Shown: piece by piece, positions 1 through 6,152 of the stretch
How the letters are laid out: each line of letters opens with the position of its first letter
Numbering within the stretch: position 1 is the stretch's first letter
Program-made: the position numbers and the translations under genes
NCBI GenBank assembly: GCA_014904845.1
Contig: MU119989.1
Location: 1 to 10,685 of the forward strand
Direction: 5' to 3'
From: Acephala macrosclerotiorum
Lineage: Eukaryota > Ascomycota > Leotiomycetes > Helotiales > Mollisiaceae
DNA: 10,685 nt
The notes under the pieces: generated by a model
The model's input: only the letters and a program-made list of their open reading frames with translations
Told to the model about the DNA's origin: nothing
The model's database searches: none

Positions 1-140
<140 letters not shown>

Positions 141-145
141 ATTAT
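141..145. repeat. Target-site duplication, left copy (ATTAT)
   Basis: ATTAT lies directly before the first base of the 5' LTR and is repeated exactly after the last base of the 3' LTR (6148-6152). Five base pairs is the usual duplication length for copia integrases. A chance match is possible in such AT-rich DNA, but the LTR ends were set independently, by aligning the LTRs and by TG...CA in the 3' copy. Confidence 0.75.
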
Positions 146-352
146 TATAAATACAATAATAATTTAATAATTATATATAGTATTAATTTTAAACGAATTA
201 ATATCGTTTTATTAAAATTGAAATTATATTTTTTTAATTTTTATAAGTTTTTCTAGAGAAGAAAATTACAATTTAATAAATATAATTAAAATTATTTTAT
301 GTTTTCATTTTTGGTTTATTACTAGTAATAAGTATTTTTAATAATATTAATA
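146..352 (+). repeat. 5' LTR, heavily RIP-mutated
   Basis: The 207-bp copy aligns end to end with 5941-6147. Over the first 74-75 bp it differs from the 3' copy at about 26 sites where the 3' copy has C or G and this copy has T or A. There is one change in the other direction and a 1-bp insertion, with no transversions. The remaining ~130 bp differ in both directions, mostly by transitions, which shows independent decay. The terminal TG and CA have become TA and TA. A 16-bp palindrome at 316-331 is intact in both copies. Confidence 0.93.
316..331. promoter_or_regulatory. 16-bp perfect palindrome in 5' LTR
   Basis: TTATTACTAGTAATAA is its own reverse complement and occurs unchanged at 6111-6126 in the 3' LTR. 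Its central CTAG keeps a C and a G outside CpG, which are rare in this window. A binding site or transcript hairpin near the LTR's 3' end is possible. The role is inference. Confidence 0.5.
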
Positions 353-366
353 TTGATTAATAATTG
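353..366 (+). other. Position of the expected primer-binding site (decayed)
   Basis: The primer-binding site of an LTR element starts within a few bases of the 5' LTR end. The sequence here is TTGATTAATAATTG. Because G to A and C to T changes are pervasive, the tRNA it once matched cannot be read. Only the position supports the call. Confidence 0.3.
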
Positions 367-418
367 TTTTTCAATTACGAAATAGTAAAATTTCGATTTA
401 AAAGAAATTATATTATAC

Positions 419-531
419 TTTTTGAATATTATTAAATTATAAAAAAAAATTTGTAATAAAATTTTTTTAAATATTTTAAATGTACTAAAAAAAATTTATA
501 ATACGTTTTTAAATATTATTAAATTGTAAAA
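419..531 (+). repeat. Degenerate direct repeat, copies A and B (419-444, 506-531)
   Basis: The two 26-bp segments begin TTTTT and share AATATTATTAAATT. They match at 24 of 26 positions, and both differences are A/G transitions. Their start-to-start distance is 87 bp, the same as the 583/670 pair downstream, which suggests a decayed tandem array in the leader. Confidence 0.5.
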
Positions 532-582
532 TTTATTTTTTTACGAAAACGAGATTTTGATATTGTATAAATATTTAAAAAT

Positions 583-719
583 TCGATCAAATAATTAATT
601 AGATTATTATATTTATTATTTGATTTAAATTTGCGTTTACTATGTAAAACAATTAAATTTATAAAAAACTCGATTAATTAATTGATTGAAATATTATATT
701 TATTATTTGATTAAAATTT
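583..719 (+). repeat. Degenerate direct repeat, copies C and D (583-632, 670-719)
   Basis: The two 50-bp segments both begin TCGAT and share ATTATATTTATTATTTGATT. They align without gaps, with about eight mismatches, half of them C/T or A/G transitions. The start-to-start distance is 87 bp. Together with the 419/506 pair this points to about four units of 87 bp between 419 and 766. The intervening sequence is less well conserved. Confidence 0.6.
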
Positions 720-1282
720 TATTAAAATTTTATTTATTTATATTTTCGATAAATACAATTTTACGCGTTTATTATATAATTGAAAACGTAATAACAATAT
801 TTTAATTATATTACGAATTTTAATTTTTTTAAATTCGAATTAAATTGAATTTAAATAATAAAATAATATTTGAAATCGAATTAAAATATAATTATAATAA
901 AAAATAAAAATATTTTATTTGATTCTAATAAAAAAAATCTTAATAAAAAACAAATCAATTTATTTATTTTGTATATAATAAAATTCTATACGAGAAAAAA
1001 TTGTATTAATAATATATTTTAAAAAATTTTTTAAAAAAATTTCGTAAAATGTATAAAAAAAATATTTTTTTTAGTAAATACAAAATTTATTAAAAATTTA
1101 CAAAATTATTTTCGTAATAATAAAATTTTTTATTGTTATAAATAAATAATCAATTATTAAAAAATTCGAGAAATTTATTAATAATAATAAATATTATAAA
1201 TAAAAAAAAAAAAAATTGAAATTTAAATAAGAAAAAAAAAAACAAATTCAATTTAAAATATAATTCGAAATACGTTTAATTT

Positions 1283-1560
1283 GCGTTATTTTAATATTTA
1301 TTTTTTTCGATTTTATTATTTCAAATTTTATTTTAAATTTTATTATTTTAAAATGTGTAATTATTTAAAAATACGTTATTTATTTAAGTATTTTTTCAAA
1401 ATTAATATAAAGTTTTTAATTTCGATTAATTATTTTATTTTGTATATTCAATTTTTATATTATTTAATTAATCAATTTATTTTATATATTTTTAATTTAC
1501 AAATTAATATTATTTTTAATCGAATACGAATATTATTTTTAATAATAATTTTTATTATCG
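1283..1560 (+). pseudogene. T-rich stretch, probable Pro/Ser/Gln-rich part of former Gag
   Basis: In frame 2, the frame of the Gag relic that follows, this stretch reads as runs of Phe and Leu codons separated by TAA. RIP turns Pro CCN into TTN, Ser TCN into TTN and Gln CAA into TAA, so the likely ancestor is a Pro/Ser/Gln-rich segment. The marked T over A excess on the + strand fits loss of many C residues. Frame 0 is free of stops across 1281-1586 and would give a 101-residue Phe/Tyr/Ile-rich peptide. I take that as a by-product of C to T conversion and not a gene, because the Gag similarity immediately downstream lies in frame 2. Confidence 0.4.
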
Positions 1561-1591
1561 ATTATTCGATATTTTTTAATAATTAAATTAA

Positions 1592-2386
1592 TCGAATATA
1601 TTTATTAAATTAATTACGAATTTAATAAAAATTTATAGCGACGATAAAAAATACGAAAAAAAATTATATAATATTATTGAGATTAAACTTCGAATTTTCT
1701 ACGATTATTATTATAAAATTAACGTATTTAAAAATTAATACATTGAAATTTTTTTTATAATACTCAAAAAACAAATTAGTTTATTTTACTATAAAAAGTT
1801 TATTAAACGAAATTATAAATTCACGTTTATAGTAATTTTAATTAAAATATATTTTGAGATCGAAAAAAATCGATAATTATATATATTTTTATAGAGAAAT
1901 ATTACGTTTTTACGAATTATTTTGAAGAATTCATTGAAAATTAAATTAAAATATTTTTAATTATTATTTGAGTAATTACGAAAAATTCAAAAAAATTTAT
2001 TTTTGAAATATTGAATAAAATACAGTTTTTGCGATCAAATTATTAATATTTATCGAAATATTAAAAAATGTAATCTCGTATTATATAAATTTATTAGTAT
2101 TTTCAAAAGCGTTTATATTAAACTACGTTTCGTAGTTAGTATTACGACGCGCTTACGTGAAATATAGTAATATTTTACTATTTTTAATTAGAATAAAAAT
2201 AATAAAAACGAGTACGAAAAATATAATCAAAATTGAATTAATTATATATACGAAAAATGTAATAAAAAATAAAAATAAAATCGAAAAAAGTCTTATAACG
2301 AATATCGTAAAAAATGTAAATGTTAAAAAGAATTACATTAAAAAAAGTATTATATTTGTAGTAAATCGAGATATTGATTAATAAAA
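1592..2386 (+). pseudogene. gag: Gag relic of Ty1/copia polyprotein
   Basis: Read in frame 2, this segment keeps a recognisable Gag pattern of the ascomycete copia lineage. An acidic/aromatic block (YSDDKKYEKKLYNII, from about 1634) is followed by a core with FYDYYYK (from 1697). Later come LRKIQK (1976-1993), then CDQIINIYRNIKKCN (2030-2074), which matches the family's RDQ..NACR...C block, and LYKFISIFKSVY soon after. A probable zinc knuckle lies at 2315-2353, with TGT codons at 2315 and 2321, CAT at 2336 and TAT (ex-TGT) at 2351. Its Cys spacing is one residue short, so it is damaged or misaligned. Most in-frame stops are TAA, as expected from CAA. Gag would form the particle shell that binds element RNA. 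The frame-0 stop-free run at 2157-2381 overlaps it and is not coding. Confidence 0.8.
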
Positions 2387-3034
2387 AATTTAATAAATAA
2401 ACGATAATAAATTTTCGCAAACTACGAAAATATTAAAAACTTGAAAAATAAAAAAGAAATAAAGTTCAATTAATTAATTATAAATATAAAAATCGAAAAT
2501 AAATATAATTACTTTATTATAAAATTTGAAAAAATCGATAATACGCAAATAGTAATTATTTTAAACGATTAATTTACTTATTATATAATTACAAGAAAAA
2601 ATATATTTAATATTTTATTATTATAATTCGAATCGAAAAAATGTTTTTTTTTATTTTTAAAAATCGATATTTATTGAAAGTTTTTTAAAGTATTATATTA
2701 AATAATAAAATTATTAAAATATCGATTATCGAATAATTATAATTTTTAGTATTATAAAAACTTGATTATAAAATTTAATTTAATATATTAACGATTAAAA
2801 CTTATAAAATTTGATTTAAAAAAATAATATTATTATAAAAAATTATTTATATTAATATTTTATTTTTATTTTATATTTAAAATATAAATAATATAAATAT
2901 AAAATTCGATAATTTTAAAAAAAATTTAATTTAAAAAAATAAAATCGTTTTTATTATACAAAAATAAAAACATTTTTAAATATTATTATATTAATTAAAA
3001 AAAAAATTTAATTTAAAATTATTTTATTAATATT
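2387..3034 (+). pseudogene. Gag-Pol linker and protease region, domain not resolved
   Basis: Frame 2 stays continuous from the Gag relic to the integrase zinc finger, so this 650-bp stretch is the part of the polyprotein that should hold the aspartic protease and its flanks. I could not find a convincing Asp-Thr/Ser-Gly-Ala motif. Gly codons (GGN) would have become AAN, which hides it. Short runs such as NTQIVIILND and LIKFDLKK look protein-like but cannot be assigned. The identification rests on position only. Confidence 0.45.
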
Positions 3035-3480
3035 GAATTATATTAATTATATAAACGCTTTAAATATTTATTAATACGACGTTTTATAAAAGTTTTTTAA
3101 CGAGTTAATTATAATATAAATATTAAATATATAAACAATTTTTTAAAAAATTCAAATTTATTTTATAAAATAATTATAAATTCAATTATTTAATTATTAT
3201 TAACGTTTTATATTTAAATAGAAAACTAGTTTTATAAATAATAAATTCGTTTATAGAATTTTAATAAAATATTAAAATAATAATAATTTAAATTAAAAAA
3301 ATATTCGTTGAAATTTATAATAATATAAAAAAAATAAAATTTTTTTACATTTTATTACATCGAATTTATAAAATTATTTGTAATAAATTAAACGAAAAAT
3401 AAATCGATAAAAAAATAATTTTATAAATAATAATTAAAATTGTAAACAATTTAATAAAATCGAACGATATTGTATTTATA
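3035..3480 (+). pseudogene. Integrase relic: HHCC zinc finger and broken catalytic core
   Basis: Frame 2 at 3035-3118 reads ELY*LYKRFKYLLIRRF and then RVNYNI, matching the LH.RFGH start of a copia HHCC finger with both His codons changed to TAT (3050, 3065). The frame changes near 3121. The Cys pair then appears in frame 1 as TAT-TAA-ATA-TAT (3121-3132), followed by KFKFIL and KFNYLIIINVLYLN. The first catalytic Asp appears as AAC (3202). From 3304 the sequence reads FVEIYNNIKKIKFFY, the family's P.EAHNSIG..ERYH block, with the catalytic Glu now AAA (3337). IKIVNNLIKSNDIVFILLIF follows (3439-3498). The span between the first Asp and the Glu block is about 40 residues shorter than I expect, and the second Asp is not found. 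Confidence 0.75.
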
Positions 3481-4089
3481 TTATTAATTTTTAAAATTTA
3501 TTTTAAAATAATTAATAATACGTTTATAATAAAAAATAACTTAAATACGAAATTTATATTAAATTTATTAATTTTTTCGAATGTATATATTTAGTATAAA
3601 AAAAGCAAATAAAAAAAAATTATATTAATTATTAATAATCGATAATAAAATATATATAATTAATATATTTTACGAGTTAATTAATTTTCGATTTATAATT
3701 ATTAAATCGTATTATATAAAAAAAAAATATTAAAAATTTAAAACGACAATTAAAATAATAATTAAAATTGTAATCAAAATAAAAATTTTATATTTTTTTC
3801 ATCGAACGAATTAAATAAAAAATTAATTTAATAATATAATTAAAAACGTTTAAAAAAATTATACAATAAAAATATATTTAATAAAAAATAATATTTTATT
3901 GAAAATAACAATAAAAATCTCGAAAATTTCAACGAATAATTTATTATTATTATTATTAAAAAAATTGAAATTGTTATAATATTTATAATAAATAAAAAAA
4001 AAATTTAATATAATACTTTTTTAAAATTATCAAAAAAAAAATACGATTATAATTTTCGAGTAATTATTTGAAATATTTTTAAAAAAAAA
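3481..4089 (+). pseudogene. Integrase C-terminal and RT-linker relic
   Basis: Frame 1 continues from the integrase core. Around 3631-3730 it reads NNR**NIYN and then ILRVN and IVLYKKKI. This resembles the family's NTRNGP segment followed by a block ending in a VLVYRE-like motif, with Trp and Gly codons lost. From about 3859 to 4089 the reading is rich in Lys, Asn and Ile with few stops. The stretch would have joined integrase to reverse transcriptase. Similarity is patchy, so the exact domain boundaries are uncertain. Confidence 0.5.
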
Positions 4090-4720
4090 ATCAATAATTT
4101 AATTATAAAAAAAGTTTTTAATTTCGTTAAATATAATTCAATTAAATATACTAGAATTCGTATTTTTAATTCGAGATTAATTAATAAAATTAAAAGTAAA
4201 ATTATCGATATTTTTTACGAAAAATTAAAATTAATAATTTAAAAATATAATAATAAAAAAAAATATAATTTTAATTTAATTTTCTATGATTTGATAAATA
4301 AATTAATAAATAATTATCGTTTTAATATTTTTTTTAATTTAATTTAAAAATAAAAAAATTAAAATATAATTTCAAAATATTATTTAAATTTATATACAAT
4401 TAATAATAATTTTTTCACGATTTATATTAATACGTTTATTAAAAAAAAAATATTATTTATATTCGTCGAATATAATTATAATAATTTTAAAGTTTTTATA
4501 TAATATTATTAAAATAAAAATATATTAATAAATTACGTATTATAAATACTATAAAAAAAATTATTAATAATTATATTAATATACGATTTTTATTTTTTAA
4601 TTAAAATTATTAAAAAATTTTTAAATATTATTAAAATATAAATCGATAATACGTTTATATTAATAAAAAAAAAAAAAATTTTCAAAATTTTTTTTTTTAA
4701 TAATATTAAATTTTTAATTA
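4090..4720 (+). pseudogene. Reverse transcriptase relic (copia type, TDD active site)
   Basis: Frame 1 reads KKVFNFVKYNSIKYTRIRIF then NSRLINKIK (about 4111-4190), the typical N-terminal block of the copia RT domain. It continues with YEKLKLII*KYNN, which corresponds to the family's YEKSRLV.Q.YND. Further on, LIYDFYFLIK (about 4580) corresponds to the Y-D-P-C-L-L block. The catalytic motif is at 4639-4665: TAA-ATC-GAT-AAT-ACG-TTT-ATA-TTA, read as *IDNTFIL. This is a converted Q-T-D-D-T-x-x-L with the first Asp kept (GAT, 4645) and the second changed to Asn (AAT, 4648). The enzyme would copy the element RNA into DNA but has lost an active-site Asp and carries many stops. Confidence 0.82.
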
Positions 4721-4969
4721 AATTTAAAAAAAATTTAATTTTAAAAACACTATTAATTTTTAATAAATATATTTTAATTAAATATAAAAATTTAATTTAT
4801 TTACAATAAAAAAATTAAAATAAAAAATTAAAATTAATAAATATTAAATTTTCAAATTTATAAATTGAATATTAAAAATAATATATTAAAAAAATTTATA
4901 TTATTACAATTTATTAATTTGAAACAATTTTCAATTTATTTATTATTATTTAATATTAAAATTTAATAA
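4721..4969 (+). pseudogene. RT C-terminal (connection) relic, ending in a frame change
   Basis: Frame 1 from 4903 to about 4950 reads ITIY*FETIFNLFIII, matching the family's IASVCQPEAAFDLS-type block that follows the RT palm. From 4971 the same protein continues in frame 0 (RDFIILNKKLK**IKNLN). A one-base indel therefore lies between about 4951 and 4970. The stretch at 4721-4900 is too degraded to read. Confidence 0.6.
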
Positions 4970-5627
4970 AAGAGATTTTATTATATTAAATAAAAAATTG
5001 AAATAATAAATTAAAAATTTAAATTAAAAATTTAAATATATTATTTTAAATTTATTTATAATAAAAATTTTGGTTTTTATCGATAATTTATTTGTAAACA
5101 ATAAAAATTTTAATTTTCAAATTAAATATAAAATTATTTTAATAAATAAACGACAATTAAACGATAAAAAATTCAAAATCAAAAGAAATTTTATTTACTA
5201 CAATTTTATCAAAAACAAACGCGTTACTAAAAACGTTTTAACTTCGGAAATATATAATATAATAAAAAAATTCGATATAGTAATTATAATCGAATTTATT
5301 ATCGATATAATTATTTAATAATTCGATATTTTTAATATTTCGATAATCGTTTATATAAATTTATATTCGCTTTACGAGTATTTAATCAAATTAAAAACAA
5401 TCAAAAAAAAGCGTTTTATGATCAATATTATAATTTTTCATTAATCGTATAAATACAAAAAACTACAAAAAATTCAATAAATTAAAAATTAAAATAATTC
5501 GACGAATATTATAATAAAATTAATATTTAATAAATTTTTAAAAAAGTTTTTAAATACGAATCATTTTAAAATTCGAGTAAAAAAATGAATTGAAAAAAAA
5601 AACAATAAAAATAGCGCAAAAAAATAA
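4970..5627 (+). pseudogene. RNase H relic, C-terminal end of Pol
   Basis: Read in frame 0, this is the best-preserved part of the element. LNKKLK** is followed by a stop-free run at 5070-5318 starting VFIDNLFVNNKNFNFQI, the copia RNase H start VF.DGSFANN with Gly-Ser lost. KRVTKNVLTSEIYNII (5217-5264) is almost unchanged from the family pattern KRVTRSVLASEIY. After two stops come YSLYEYLIKLKTIKKKRFMI (5364-5423) and NTNHFKIRVKK* (from 5550), whose TGA (5586) replaces a Trp codon. The next stop, TAA at 5625-5627, is my best guess for the end of the polyprotein. The stop-free part begins with TTG and has no real start: it is a fragment and not a gene. RNase H removes the RNA strand during reverse transcription. 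Confidence 0.88.
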
Positions 5628-5923
5628 AAAAAATACTTATTAAAAAAAATAAAAAAATAAAAAAATAAAAAATTTTGTATTATATTTTAAAAGTTTTATT
5701 ATTTGATTTATAAAATTAAGAAAAAGAAAATTATTTTAATCTCGACGATTATAATCTTCGACGAATTTCGAGAATAGTATTAATTTACTAGCGTTATTCT
5801 CAAAGTTCTATTATATGATTTTTATATTGAAATATCAACGAGTTTTACGTATTAATAAATTATAAAAAAAAAAAAAAAAAAACGATTTTTTTTATTTGAT
5901 TAAATTGATTCGATTCTTATTAT
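5628..5923 (+). other. Non-coding tail between Pol and 3' LTR
   Basis: This ~300-bp stretch lies after the last Pol codons. It holds an imperfect stem (GAGAATA 5770-5776 pairing with TATTCTC 5795-5801), two CGACGA copies near 5744 and 5759, and an A19 run at 5864-5882. No coding similarity is seen. It would be 3' untranslated sequence ending in the polypurine tract. Confidence 0.5.
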
Positions 5924-5933
5924 AAAAAAAAAA
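5924..5933 (+). other. Candidate polypurine tract
   Basis: A run of ten A residues lies 7 bp upstream of the 3' LTR start, where the plus-strand primer tract is expected. RIP would turn a G-containing tract into pure A. The intervening CTACTAG is not purine-only, so the tract is imperfectly placed. Confidence 0.3.
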
Positions 5934-5966
5934 CTACTAGTGTAAATACAATAATAGTTTAGTAGT

Positions 5967-5972
5967 CACGTG
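5967..5972. promoter_or_regulatory. CACGTG E-box in the 3' LTR
   Basis: The palindromic CACGTG in context GTCACGTGCG is the core site of fungal bHLH factors of the Cbf1/Pho4 type. It sits 27 bp into the LTR, in the likely U3 promoter part. It is TATATA in the 5' LTR. A regulatory role is inference from the motif alone. Confidence 0.35.
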
Positions 5973-5977
5973 CGACA

Positions 5978-5995
5978 CTAGTCCTAACGGACTAG
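5978..5995. promoter_or_regulatory. 7-bp stem hairpin in the 3' LTR
   Basis: CTAGTCC (5978-5984) and GGACTAG (5989-5995) are perfect inverted repeats around a TAAC loop. The structure is destroyed in the 5' LTR by transitions. It could be a factor-binding palindrome or a transcript hairpin. Confidence 0.5.
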
Positions 5996-6110
5996 CGCCG
6001 TCTCGCTAAAGTTGAAATTATATTTTTTTAATTTTTACGCGTTTTTTTAAAGAAAAAAAATTATAATTCAATAAATACAATTAAAATTATTTTATGTTTT
6101 CGTTTTTAAT

Positions 6111-6126
6111 TTATTACTAGTAATAA
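6111..6126. promoter_or_regulatory. 16-bp perfect palindrome in 3' LTR
   Basis: This is the exact counterpart of 316-331, with the same sequence and the same position in the LTR, while flanking bases differ by transitions between the copies. CTAG also recurs at 6133-6136. Confidence 0.5.
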
Positions 6127-6147
6127 ATATCTCTAGTAATACTAACA

Positions 6148-6152
6148 ATTAT
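6148..6152. repeat. Target-site duplication, right copy (ATTAT)
   Basis: ATTAT directly follows the CA end of the 3' LTR and matches 141-145 exactly. Confidence 0.75.

Larger units (their letters stand above)
353..1282 (+). other. Retroelement leader and possible Gag N-terminal region, mostly unreadable
   Basis: No domain can be recognised in this 930-bp stretch. It contains a degenerate 87-bp-period repeat (about 419-766). In frame 2 from about 842, short open runs appear between TAA codons, including a segment around 1040-1190 rich in Lys, Asn and converted Gln codons, which might be the Gag N-terminus. The start codon of the polyprotein cannot be placed. Confidence 0.4.
146..6147 (+). mobile_element. 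Complete but RIP-inactivated Ty1/copia LTR retrotransposon
   Basis: This 6002-bp element has two 207-bp LTRs at identical spacing (offset 5795 at both ends), TG...CA termini in the 3' LTR (decayed to TA...TA in the 5' LTR) and a 5-bp ATTAT duplication on both sides. Internal relics in the + direction occur in the order Gag, integrase zinc finger and core, RT with a TDD-type active site, then RNase H. Integrase before RT places it in Ty1/copia and not Gypsy. Gag, RT and RNase H motifs resemble a copia polyprotein lineage of filamentous ascomycetes. The coding region is full of TAA/TGA stops and has at least two frame changes and one probable internal deletion, so it cannot move by itself. The flanks are even more AT-rich, so it entered an already degraded region. 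Confidence 0.93.
5941..6147 (+). repeat. 3' LTR with unmutated 5' portion
   Basis: This 207-bp copy begins TGTAAATACA and ends ACTAACA, so it keeps the TG...CA ends that integrase needs. Its first ~70 bp, especially 5961-6007, have near-normal G+C with six CpGs, a CACGTG site and a hairpin. The equivalent part of the 5' LTR is converted to A and T at about 26 positions. From about 6015 on it is as AT-rich as the rest of the element. Confidence 0.94.

Noticed and set aside
353..366. Assigning a specific tRNA primer
   Set aside because: Too many G and C positions have been lost for the match to be meaningful.
1281..1586. A 101-residue open frame as a gene (frame 0, TTG start)
   Set aside because: The peptide is almost only Phe, Tyr, Ile, Leu, Asn and Lys, begins with TTG, and lies out of phase with the Gag relic in frame 2. 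It is explained by C to T conversion.
2157..2381. A 74-residue open frame as a gene (frame 0, GTG start)
   Set aside because: It overlaps the Gag relic, whose recognisable motifs and zinc-knuckle codons are in frame 2.
2238..2420. A 60-residue open frame on the minus strand
   Set aside because: It is antisense to the Gag relic, has biased low-complexity composition and resembles nothing known.
3100..3135. Programmed ribosomal frameshift
   Set aside because: The frame change falls inside the integrase zinc finger and not between Gag and Pol. Indel decay is simpler.
5070..5318. An independent 82-residue gene
   Set aside because: It is an internal piece of the RNase H relic: similarity continues in the same frame upstream and downstream through stop codons, and TTG is not a real start.
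146..6147. Gypsy-type element
   Set aside because: Integrase similarity lies upstream of RT and the RT motif is the TDD type of copia. RNase H is at the C-terminal end next to the 3' LTR.
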